Shown in pieces: positions 53,226-63,640 of a DNA stretch of 64,000 bases. Position 1 is the stretch's first letter; the number at the start of each line of letters is the position of its first letter. The DNA lies in assembly GCA_013399305.1 (NCBI GenBank), contig VXAI01000274.1, forward strand, positions 188,341 through 252,340, given 5' to 3'. Made by a program: the position numbers and the translations under genes. The DNA is from Rostratula benghalensis. Lineage: Eukaryota; Chordata; Aves; Charadriiformes; Rostratulidae. The notes below the pieces were generated by a model. It was given only the letters and a program-made list of their open reading frames with translations. It was not told the origin of the DNA and did no database searches.

Positions 53226-53830
53226 CTGCTCCTGGGGTGCATCAAACAGCATAACCAGCTGGCCAGAAGAGGTGATTATCCCCTTGTAGTCAGTGTTGGT
53301 GTGGCCTCACCTTGATTACTGTGTGCAGTTCTGGTACCATAGTTTAAGAAGGATGTGAAGGTCCTTGAATGCATCCAGAGGAGGGCAACAAAGCTGGTGA
53401 AAGGGCTGGCAGGAATGTCCTATGAGGAGTGGCCAAGGACTTTGGGTTTGTCTGGTTTAGAGAAAAGGAGGCTGAGAGACAATCTCATGGCTCTCTAGAG
53501 CTTCCTGAGGAGGGGAAATGCAGAGGGAGGTGTTGATGTCTCCTCCCTGTGATCCAAGCACAAGATGTATAGGAACAGTTCAAAGCTGTGCCAGGGGAGG
53601 TTTAGACTGGACATTAGGAAGCATTTCTATACCAAGAGGGTGGTCAAACATTGGAACAGACTTCATAGAGAGGTGTTTGATGCACCAAGCCTGTCAGGGT
53701 TTAAAAGGCATTTGGTAAATGTTCTTAATAACATGCTTTCACTTGGTCAGTCCTGACTTGCTTAGACAGTTGGACTAGATGATTGTTGAAGGACCCTTCC
53801 AACAGAAATAGTATCTTCTATTCTATTGAT
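53226..53830 (+). mobile_element. CR1 LINE, 3' portion
   Basis: About 600 bases match the 3' end of avian CR1. The segment starts in the reverse-transcriptase C-terminal region (CTCCTGGGGTGCATC..., then GTGATTATCCC and TACTGTGTGCAGTTCTGG). It continues through the conserved 'CCAGAGGAGGGCAACAAAG' block, then GGTTTAGACTGGACATTAGG and GGTGTTTGATGC. It ends with TTGGACTAGATGATTG.., CCCTTCCAAC and the short ATTCTATT tail at 53816-53830. It is 5'-truncated, as nearly all CR1 copies are, and is moderately diverged with several indels. Short open frames inside it are remnants of this element and not host genes. Confidence 0.95.
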
Positions 53831-54764
53831 CTTAAACTCCTGTCTACATACAGCATCCCAAACTATACCACCCAAGTCCTACCTCTTTCTCCCTCCAGTG
53901 CTTATCTAATCTATTCCATTGTCGTACTAAACTGATTTGACTTGGTGATCCTACAGAAAATCTGTTATCTCTCATTCTGCCTCCTTCCTTCTGGTGTCAC
54001 CTCACAGGCAGGCATTGGAAAAGTGTGCAGGGGGTAATGTTTAATTTTGTGAAGGTGCCCAGCTAGTGCGGTCACGGTCCTGGCATGGAGATGGTGCAAA
54101 TGGAACTAACAACAGGAAACAAATCACAAAAGCTCTTAGATAACTAGGCTTTCCCATAGAGCTGCATGAGGGGCAATATAGATATCTTTCTGTGTCTGGT
54201 CATCCAAGTGCAGTTGCCTGGTGAGCAAAGATGCCTCTCAAGCTTTTGAAGTTCTCTGTGAGGAGAAAGTAGAAATAGATGAAACTGTCAAACACTATAC
54301 ATCTGAAACAGTACTATACAACTATTTCAGTCACATGAATCACACCCTTGAATACCTGAAAAATGTGTGAGACTTTTAAGATGGTGGTAAGAAAATTATT
54401 GATTGGGTGTGTGGTTAATTAAACAGCAGCTGGTACACCGCTGTTTTAGAGGATTAATAAAAAGGAAGCTCTGATGACTCTGAAATGTTAGGCAGTAATC
54501 AAAGAACTTAAACTAAACAAAAATTGTTTGTGACAGTTTACAGTGAATATGAAGTTAACTTCTGCCTTTGTTATGAGGACATGTGAAGCCTGAGTGGTGG
54601 CCACCAGACGAGAAGGACAGAAAATGCAGGCTGTTCTTCTAAAAGATAATGTACCGCCTTGTACTTCGTGTGCATCTTTCAGAAATCTTTCAAACCTCTT
54701 GCTTCAAATTAGCAGTAGAGATTTGAAGACACTTCATCTAATGTTGGCAACAGTTCCAACTTCA

Positions 54765-54815
54765 GAGGGGGTTGGACTCAATGACCTTCAGACATCCCTT
54801 CCAACCAATATCTCT
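54765..54815 (+). mobile_element. CR1 3'-end fragment
   Basis: A short piece reads GGTTGGACTCAATGACCTTC, then CATCCCTTCCAACC. This is the near-terminal CR1 signature. The usual octamer-like tail is degraded (AATATCTCTTT). Sequence upstream is no longer recognisable, so the copy is either very short or old. Confidence 0.8.
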
Positions 54816-55696
54816 TTGGCATATAAAACATTTCATGTTTAATGTCTTGGCTTCTACATCACTGCAGGTGCTGAAGGCCCAGGCTGCATTTGTTGAGACA
54901 ACAAGGCTCTTCTTAGGCCATGGATAAAACTGAGTTGCTGGAACTTCTGCAAGGCTTATTTGCTCATGCATTAGTAGGGCAAGGAGATGCCTGTTTGAAA
55001 GCTGGTTAAAAGGCATGGCAGGGAAAGAGACCACTGCTCTTGCCACCAGGAACAGCACCTGTCCTTCAAGAGTGCCCAGACACCTCCTGCTTCTGACAGA
55101 AGGATTTGTTCAGAAAGGGAGGGTGATTTGCCTTGTCCTGTGCTCTCACAGCAATGCCCTACCTTCCTAGGGGTAGGCCTGGGTCACATTCTCCTGGGAT
55201 AGAGGGGAAAGGTAAAGATGGAGGGAGGGACTGTGAGGAGCATGTGGATGTGTTGGGGGAAACAGGGAGGTGTGGCATGGGAGAATAGGGAGAGTGGGAG
55301 AGGGCAGTGGTGCAACCTTCTCCACTTGGCCTTGAGGGAGAGAGTGTGCTATGGGGGGAAGGCATGCATGTGCCTCAGGATGGAGCACTGCACAGAGACG
55401 TGGGACTGAGGGAGGAGATGGCAGAGAGGGGACAGGAGGACTGTGGGGAAACTATGCAGTAGAGAGAGAGCAGAGGGACCAGCAGGGAGCTTGTTGCTTG
55501 ATGTGTGATGAACAGTGCCTCTTGCATTCAGACCTATGGAAGCAGCAAATTGTGCAGCCCCCAGGGTGCTCCAGGGAAGGCAGGATGAGCATGTGTTGTA
55601 GTGGTGAAGCCTGCCACCAGCCCCAGCTTTGGGCAAGGGTGGTGACAGGAGAGGGATTTCAGGAGAAAGGGATTTAATTCAAGAGTCACTTCTTTT

Positions 55697-56092
55697 CACA
55701 GAATCATAGGATACCTCATGGATCATTTGATCCAGCCTTTCTTGGCAGAGGCATGGTCTAGAAAAGACAGCCCAGCCCCCTGTCCAGCTGATTCTTAAAA
55801 GTGTCCAGTCTTGGGGAATCCACCAATTCCCTGGGGAGATTATTTCAATGGCTGATTGTTCTCACTGTGAAAAATCATCCTCTTGTGTCCAGTTGGAATC
55901 TTGTCAGGAGTAACTTGTATCCATTATCACAGCTTTTTTTCCATGTGACTCCATGTAAAAAGGGAGTCTCCATCTTCTTTGTAGCCACTCTTTAAATACT
56001 GGAACATAGTGATGATGTCTCCCCTAAGCCTTCTTTTCTCTAGGCTGACCAAATGTAGTTCTCTCAGCTTTTCCTCATATGGCAGGCTTCAT
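55697..56092 (-). mobile_element. CR1 LINE fragment, inverted
   Basis: On the plus strand this begins with AGAATCATAGG, the reverse complement of the CR1 3' tail. It runs through GATCCAGCC, CCACCAATTCCCTGGGGAG, GTCTCCCCTAAGCCTTC and the TCTCAGCTTTTCCTCATATG block that marks avian CR1 on its opposite strand. About 395 bases are recognisable and similarity fades after GGCAGGCTT near 56090. The wording (CTTGTGTCCAGTTGGAATC, AAAAGGGAGTCTCCATC) is that of an older avian CR1 subfamily, different from the copy at 53.2 kb. Confidence 0.93.
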
Positions 56093-59000
56093 CTCCCTTC
56101 CCCCCCATTCTTTATGTTTATTTGTGAAGTCAGTTGCTTGATAGGTGGCTTAATATATTCATTTTATGTATGTCAGGGTAACTCCATCCCTGATTGAACT
56201 CCACTGAATCTAGATCATTATTAGAAAATTGCTTTATAAATAAGCCTGGCCTGAGAGACACTTTCCATGTTAAATACAAAGCATCCTGCTTCTAAGCTGC
56301 TGTGTGTCTTCTTGAAATGCAAACACGGGCAGCAGGCACATCATTGTTAAACTAATTAAAGTTTAAAGAGAGACCTTTATACATACTAGTCTAGCTAATT
56401 TGTTGTCACAGGATCATAATTCATTAAATATATTTTCTATTGTTAGTTAAATTAATAATAAGCAAAACAGAGCATATGGGATGTGTCAGCTGATAAGTCA
56501 AGATGGAAGGAAACATCTTTACTGAGTCTTTAAGTTGTGCCTTCTTCTACAGAGTTTTTTTTCCAGATAAATGGCTAGAAGGTTGCAGTCCAAATAAATA
56601 TGATGGACTTTGCCTGCAGATGCCCTGATATGCTGAGCTGCGGTACTTCCTTTCCATTTTACAAAACCACTGAAAAGCAGAATTAAAGCAACTAGTGCTG
56701 AATGGAAATTCAGACCTCTGTATTGGAGACAAAATTTGGAGATGATGTAAATAGAGGAAAAATTGGCCAGATGTCTGGGAAAGTGTCGTGTAACTTGCAA
56801 CAGTTTGATTTAAAATAGATGCGTGAAATGATACACACCAGGACGCCATAGTTGTTTTCATTTCTATGTGCCTGTCCCATTCCTCTTGCAGGGGTGGCTC
56901 AGCTGTTCCAGCAGCATCAACTCCTGCACATTAAACCCCAGTATGTAGAGAAAGCCAAAACTGACCTCAGCTGTGCTGCTCCACCCTAGATTCTGCTCTG
57001 CAAGCACAGGAGCCTCCTATACACCGGCAGCAGAAAGATTTAGATGGAGGCAGGGCAGATTGCTGAAGGCAGAAGCCACAGTGCAGCAGCAGGATTAGGT
57101 GCCACCATGGGTTATCAGGTCAATGCAGCATCGTTGAGTACTAAATTCAGTTCTGGTAGTAGTTTATTAGTTGTGTTATTGGCTGTGTCAGCCTGCTGCA
57201 CAGGGAAAATGCCACTTGGTGCACCTTATCTGCTAATTTTCCTGGGAATTAGGTGGGCCTCTGCCCTGTGACTGGAAGCAAATGGAAATGACCATCCTGT
57301 GAGTACAGATTTTTGAAAGTTTTTTTTTTCATTCCTATACAAAGTCAAATCCTCAGTGAGAAGCTTTTGGGTAGGTGTTAGGTACCAGTACTTCTGAGAG
57401 AACTGGTACTGCATGGGTTTGAAGGAGGCCAAAGATCCAGAGGTTTCTTGTATTCCTGTTTCACCTCTGGCCAATCCCTTGCCATTTCCTTGCCATGAAC
57501 AATCTTCTGCATTCCTTCACAGATTCTTGCTCTTGAGTTTGAATTCCTGCCTGTAGCAGGGAAGTGGACTTTCAGAGTCTAAATGCTCCTGGTTCCAGCC
57601 AGGACAGGCTTATGATTTCCCTGTGACCCAAGCTGAATAAAGCTAATTATACTCTATCAGAGTGTTTCTTTGATAAGGGGACTTTCCCTGAGCCATCATT
57701 TCTGAGCAAGTAACTGCCTATCTCACCTCCTTTCCTTATCACATTAAAACAAGTAGTTCCATGATTGTGGTGCTAATCAAGATGAGGGTCCTTGTGGACT
57801 TATGCTCCACAACTTATGTTCATTCTCTCTTTGCAACAGCTCTGGCTGCCCTTCCTGTGCCCCTTCTGCCACTGTTACTATAATCAGTGTTTTAGGTCCT
57901 CCTAGCATCTTCTAAATGCCCTTCGGTTCCCTTCCTCCCTCCCATGGTCTTAAGCAATTCCTCCCATCCTGTCATCCATATTGTCTCCGTTGCTGTCCCA
58001 TATTTATTCCTATGCCCTTGGGACTGTGCAGGATTTGACAGCTCCAGCGGCTGGGCTACAGCATTACGCACGGGGATTGGGGGATTGCCTGCTGCCTGCA
58101 GGGCGCTGCTGGACAAACTGACTCCCAAACAAGATGAATAATGGACAAGCTCTGCCTATTCTCCATCAGCAGAAGGGTGTGTATGACCTCTTTTTTTTTT
58201 TTTTTTTTTTTTTCTTTTCCCAACCTCTGAATTTCCCAAAGTTGTAAGAATTTAATATGTTTTCATTGAAGCCTCTTTGTCAAATTTGGCTGGAATTGGG
58301 CAGGTTCTCTCATGTTTCTTACAGAAAGGAGAGCAGGTAGGCAGGCAGACAGCATGAGTGTCTAAGCCTCTGTTGCCCTGGACTGCCTAAGAATCTGGAC
58401 TATATAGGAGCATCACTTCTTTCTCTTACAGGTATTTAGTATGTCCTACTGGTGTTTTGCCAGTGTCCAGAAATCCTGATCAAGTCACTGAGGACTCAAT
58501 GCTATATTCCTGACGTATCCAAGAATTTGTGTTTTTCCTCCCAGTCCTTCTATCTCATAATTTTCTACTGAAATGAACTTGTCCAAATTCTGTCTTTCTA
58601 TATGGCAAAAAGTTGTGGAAAAATTATAAAATAAAATAATTTATAAGGCTGCCAAATAGAGCCATGCTTTCTCAGCCTGAGTCATATCTTGTCTGTTCAG
58701 TGAATGGGTCTTTGCAGTTTAACTGAGACTAGACCTTGGCTCCAATATATCTGTCTAGTAACTGTTGGTGCTTTATGCTAAATAAAAGAAGTTGTTTAAA
58801 GGGCTAGAAACTAGTAAAGTAATGACTTCATTGTGTTGCAGTTTAGTTTCTAAAGTACAGTTAGAAATACAACATGCTTATTAATAGCCAAAACTGTGGG
58901 TTCTAAAAGTTGGAATAGATGTGATGACTCCTCTTCAAGGAGCTGGGAGAGTGCACTATCAGAGCTGGAAGCTGTCAGTAAAAGAATCTTTTTTTGACTA

Positions 59001-62000
59001 AAAAGATGTAAAAGGTATACTAAAGAGAGTGTCTGATTCCTAGTACTGATAGTACTGTCACACGTGTACATGATGGATGTGATTAGTACTGTCAAATATA
59101 GACACTGGTTAATGCTCTCTTTAATTAGCATTGAAGTGTGCCTCACATTAGCACGAATGGGAGCTATGCCATGTAGAGGGAGAGGAGCAGAAGATGGCCA
59201 GGTGGAGACTGTAAATGTGTGTTCAGCAGTAGAAGAACCATATGACTCTTTTAAGATACTTGAGCAATCAAATACTGTGGGATCAACTGTGGCATGTGGA
59301 TCCTGGTAAGAAAGGAAGGAAGGAATTCTGGTCAGAGGAAGAATACTATTGCCTTGTATTGATAAACTAGTTGTCTCATATTGTAGGCACAGGCAATGGA
59401 ATAAAGACTTGAATTTTAGCTTTATCGTGAAGGGGTAGAGATGAATGTAAATTGTTAATGCAGGTTTATAATCCAAGTTTCACAGTTTTTATTCTTGTTT
59501 TCTGCATTTGGTATACCTGTTTAGCCAACCAGAGCACCTTCATCCAGGTGTTGTCTCAGCAGACTTTCTGTGGTCCCACAGTGCCAGCAGTGATGGAGAG
59601 CACTCACAGCAGCTTTGTGCCATGAGCACAGTTTACTGCTCTGCTGTTGTCACAGGGAATGGGATTTTGTGCCTCAAGGTTGCTGCCTGCCTCTTTCTAA
59701 GAGCCAGTGTTTTCTCCTCAGCATGACACAGTCATCTACCCTATCTAACCCATAGATTCTGGTTTAAAACCAACATTTGATGGAGATAAAGCAACCAATA
59801 AAGCATTTAATGGAAGCAGAGTTTGAATAGAGCTAAACACTCTCTGTTACTGCCATCCTCACAACACCTCTTATTTCTTAGATAAAATTGGTTGAAGAAT
59901 TTTATTCAAATTATTTTACATGACATTTAAAAGTAACTAACACAGTTTGAATTTAAAGCTGAAGCAAAACAAGAAATGTAAATTGAAACTTAACTTACTT
60001 TCCTTGTAGACCTTGCCACTGAAAAATGAAAAGAAAAAATAATTAAGTTATATTTTCCCATGAAAAAGCATTTTCTGACAAAACCTCATTCTTTCAAGAA
60101 AATGATTTTTCATCCATTGTTTTAGATCAGCTGAAGTTTCAAAATAAAAAGCAAAATATTGGAACTTACACTTTATTGTTTACTGCCCAGTAATATATAC
60201 TTCAAATAAAAAGTAAAAGCAACCCACAGCATGTAGAGTAGAGGGATGGAAGAAAAACCAGAAGGAACTGACAGGCACAGGTTGAAGAATAATTCATCAT
60301 TTGGCAACATAAGGTGACAGATTTGCTCTGTAGCTTGCTCGCATCTGAAGCCTTTTGTATCTCCCTTTTCACCCACAGCCTTTCCTTCTGGCTGTTGCAA
60401 ATCGGTATTGTGAAATTATTACTCTGCCTGTTTTGAAATATTTGCTACTAGAAATTATTGTTTCTGGTACCAGTGAGAGACTTGGAAGGTCATAGAGTGA
60501 TTTCATGGTCCCTCATGAGTCACGGTACAGTCACGGAGGTGTTTTACAAATTCAAATCAATAAGGTTATGTTTCACTATAGAGGGGCAATCACAAAAGGT
60601 CATAACCCTGAAAAAGAGTGCCATTTATTAATAGAGTTGTTCCTAAGTCAACAAATATTTCTTTTTTATCTTCTGGCATTATATTACCATTAAAAACATC
60701 ATGATCTACTTCAACATTAAAATTAATTTTCATTAGGTGTTTATGTCCATGAATATAATTGGCTTGGAATAAAGGAGATAAACTCCTTTTTTCTATTCCT
60801 CCCCAAAACATCAGCTCCTCTGTATTAACAGGACTAAAAGGACAACTCACATACAATCCAAACTCAGAAGACAAAAAGTACTGCAGCTTGCTGTGGCTTC
60901 TCAGAAATTCAGAGCACTGCAAAAGAATCTCCAGGCAACTATTTCATTAAAAGAGCAAACCCTGAAGCTGCTTCTGCATTTAAGGCTGAAATGTCACATC
61001 TGTTGTTCGTTGATTAGCAGCCAAAGAAAGATGCAGAGCTCTCTCTTTTTCCTTTTCCAGCCCTTCCATATAATGATTGCTCACCTACCATATGAACCAT
61101 TTATATTTTATAAGCTCTCTCATCGAATCCCTGTTAATTGTTGTCTTAGAACAGAGTAGGGAACAAGAGATGGAAGAAGGAGAAGAAGAAGATAAGGTAG
61201 CAAAAGGTTAATATGGAACTAAGAACTCCAAACCAACTTAAGCTCTCAGAAACAGCACACAAGGAGTGATCCAAAAAAGATGTATCTATTTGATGGTGGC
61301 AGATGAAAGAGAAAGGTAGCAAAAGATTGTTCTGTGTTCAATACAGCAAAGTGGGAGAGCTGAAATGTGTTTAAAATCCCACAGTTGATTTAGGAATAGC
61401 AACCTGCTGTAGAAGGTTGACCCTTAGGAAGCATGAGGCTTCTGAGAGATCAGCTACAGGTAAATAAAAGAGTAACACTTCTGAAGTGTTCACAACAGAG
61501 TTGAGACTGAGTCAGAAATAGCCTTTTGGAGGCCTATGCTATCCTTGCTTTGAGACAAGACTTCAGTGGCCATTCAAGGCCTCAGGCTAGAGGATCTCAA
61601 CATGAAGCTAGAAAAATTGTTTGCATTTTACCTAACTGCACAGACCAGACTTATTCAAGAATAAGAAAATGAAAATAAGCAAAATGTTTTTGCAAAACAT
61701 GGGTCCATAACAACATGCAGATGTGAAGAAAAATGAAAACACATGAGAAATACTCTACAAAATTCTAATGGAGTTTGGGAGAAGTCATACAAGTAAGTGT
61801 GAATGGTGTATAAGAAAACATAAATTCAAGCATTATTTTGTGCTATGTCAGAGCTGCTATATTTCCATAAAGCAGAACCTTTTTTGAAAAAATAACTTGT
61901 GCCCACAAAAAATGCACATATCGTCAATGTAAGTAAGAATCCTTTTCAGTGATCGGTACAAGAGACAGCTGGCTCTTAACACAAGAGTATTGTCTTGAAC

Positions 62001-62117
62001 AGAAACTTACTTCTCGCTACTTTTCATCTAGAGAGATGTAAAACTCCTAAACTAGGTGGGGAAGGCTGTATACAAAGCTTCAAAAAAACATTTGAAAATA
62101 AATAAGCGGGCACACAT
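56093..62117. other. Non-coding stretch with two longer unassigned ORFs
   Basis: It includes the T23 run, a 208-codon minus-strand open frame (58850-59476) and a 110-codon minus-strand open frame (60590-60922), neither recognised. A GAAGAAGGAGAAGAAG purine patch lies near 61170. No gag or protease of the Ty3/gypsy relic was recognised in its last kilobase. Confidence 0.55.
58191..58213. repeat. T23 homopolymer
   Basis: Twenty-three consecutive T's, followed after one C by TTTT. This could be the poly(A) of a minus-strand retroposed sequence, but nothing recognisable lies on the downstream side. Confidence 0.95.
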
Positions 62118-62815
62118 AAAGTCTGTTCCACAGATGAGGAAATGGTGCTTTTTCACTGTGACCTTGACGTAAACAGCAGCTTTTGGCGAAACTCTTTGTA
62201 GCTGCTGTCACAAATGGAGTACCTGCTCTCATGCTGCAGTCATCTCCGACCTACTGACTGTTGCTGGAGTACATTCCTTGGAAGGACAGCAGCTTGTAAG
62301 CTGGGAGACCGTTTTCCAGATGGTTTTAATGTTGTCAAAGAAAGCCAATAAAAACATAAAGTAAGAATGACTGAATCGGCTGTCCTATCGTAGATGTTCC
62401 TAGAAATCTCTCTCTGGAGCTGAAATGAAAACTTGGAAGAGGTATTTTGGCCAAGTTAGATACAATGGAAACTCTCAGAAAGCTTTCAAAATTAGGGTTT
62501 TTTCCACAATAATTATGAAAAAGAAAGATAAGTACTTCCCTGTGGCTGGCAGTCTAAGCAGCTAACAAAGCATATAAAAGGGAAAAAAATCCCTAGCCAG
62601 AGAATAGTTTCTGGGGATCAGTGGATGCTTCAGCTGTGCTCTGACAGGGTCCTCTAGAAAAAAAAGCTCACATCTGTGCAATTTTAATGCAGCATTTAGA
62701 AGGCTCCAGTTTACTATGATATTTGGAAAATGCTTTTTAAAATCTTAAGCATTTCCCACAAACAAACAATAAATGACATGAAACCATGAGGAGAAGATGA
62801 GGAGAAAAAGAATAG

Positions 62816-62962
62816 AAAAATGTGGCAATCATTGACTCTGGTAAACTCCTGGAAGGGATTCAAATTAGGAAGTTGAAGTGCGGAAGACAAAAATGTGAGT
62901 TCAAGGTTAAAGAAATAACCAATCTAGGAAAATGTAGCAGGGAAATAAAAAAACTTTGCAGA
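62816..62962 (+). pseudogene. Reverse transcriptase thumb-region fragment of the Ty3/gypsy relic
   Basis: An open stretch of 48 codons lies between stops at 62813 and 62960. Its centre (KCEFKVKEITNLG, from 62891) matches the conserved Ty3/gypsy RT segment that normally reads KCEF, then six or seven residues, then FLG. The preceding residues (LLEGIQIRKLK) fit the helix normally found just before it. After NLG the similarity stops. The polymerase active-site box with two aspartates, which should lie about 40 residues upstream, was not found. That agrees with decay or insertion in the middle of RT. Its position some 230 bases before the W-x-W connection segment is roughly right for a single pol gene. 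Confidence 0.65.
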
Positions 62963-63122
62963 GGATACAAATAGTTCTGATTACTAATATGTCCCCACAC
63001 ATACAAAAGAAGACACACATAAACCTAAAGAAAAGGCATATTTTGTCGGGGAGGTTATATTCAAAGAGCTCTAAAGCATTTAAGCTGCTATCTGAAGGTC
63101 TTTAGTGTGTAAAAATGCATAA

Positions 63123-63553
63123 TGGGCATGGAGTGGTAATCACAACAGGGACTTCCTGAATCTCAAATAGTTGATAAAGAAGGAACCTGTCCTCAGAGTG
63201 TATGATAATAAGCACCAAACAGAGCTGGCAGTTGACGCTTCTAAGCAAGGCCTTGGGGCAACACTTTTAACAAGGAGTGGTGATCACTGGAGACCTATGG
63301 CATATGCTTCTGGAGACCTAACTGGAACAGCATGTACAAAAAGAATTGGAGGCTCTGTCTTTAGTCCATGCATGCAAAAAATGTTCATTGTTTTTATATG
63401 GAATGCCAGTGCAGGCAGGAACTGATCACAAGCCATTAGTGGCAATTGCTGAAAAGGGCTTTGCAGGCAGATCTCCTAGATTGCAAAGTCTGGTATGATT
63501 TACAACTCAAATCTGCAAAAGACTTACATAGAGCAGATATTCTGTCCAGAGCT
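63123..63553 (+). pseudogene. RT connection and RNase H domain of the Ty3/gypsy relic
   Basis: This is the best-preserved part of the relic. In the first frame, a W-A-W-S segment at 63123 leads across an in-frame TAG (63168) into KEPVLRVYD and then VDASKQGLGATLL, where the first RNase H catalytic aspartate is encoded at 63234. The frame then changes by one base near 63335. The new frame carries KELEAL (from 63340, catalytic glutamate) and LYGMPV. TDHKPLVAI follows at 63421, with the third acidic residue at 63424. After TGA at 63496, the overlapping next frame gives WYDLQL and ADILSRA, with the fourth acidic residue at 63536. The order and spacing match the RNase H of Ty3/gypsy pol. All four expected acidic positions remain visible even though the gene is broken in at least three places. 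It cannot encode an intact enzyme from this sequence. The wording of the TDHKPL block suggests a Mag-like lineage rather than a chromovirus, but this is an inference. Confidence 0.88.
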
Positions 63554-63640
63554 TTTAACAGAACCGAAGCAGTACGGATATAGAGTCTCATGTGCATGCA
63601 AAACTTGTTAGGAAATATTTTTCTCCTCAGACAGGATGTC

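Larger units (their letters stand above)
62118..63640 (+). pseudogene. Decayed Ty3/gypsy-type retrotransposon pol relic (RT to RNase H to pre-integrase linker)
   Basis: The pieces are collinear on the plus strand and fall in the order expected of a Ty3/gypsy pol. A possible RT motif (LDVNSSFW) begins at 62163. A possible SWETVFQM segment lies at 62299-62322, and an RT thumb-like stretch (KCEFKVKEITNLG) starts at 62891. A W-x-W connection segment begins at 63123, RNase H covers about 63171-63495, and the ADILSRA end of RNase H is at 63533-63553. An HVH segment at 63589-63597 resembles the linker before integrase. The reading frame is broken by TAG at 63168, a frame change near 63335, TGA at 63496 and TAG at 63581. 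The RT part is longer than usual: about 580 bases separate the FQ and KCEF motifs, where about 170 are expected, so something was inserted or the middle is unrecognisable. No LTRs, protease, gag or integrase catalytic core were found. The Ty3/gypsy assignment is firm for RNase H and weaker toward the 5' end. Confidence 0.8.

Noticed and set aside
53518..53756. Two short plus-strand ORFs that read like protein
   Set aside because: They lie within the CR1 3' fragment.
55801..56000. 64-codon plus-strand ORF
   Set aside because: It is the antisense reading of an inverted CR1 fragment.
57382..57409. GTACCAGT / ACTGGTAC inverted repeat
   Set aside because: Eight-base arms with a 12-base loop are expected by chance in this length.
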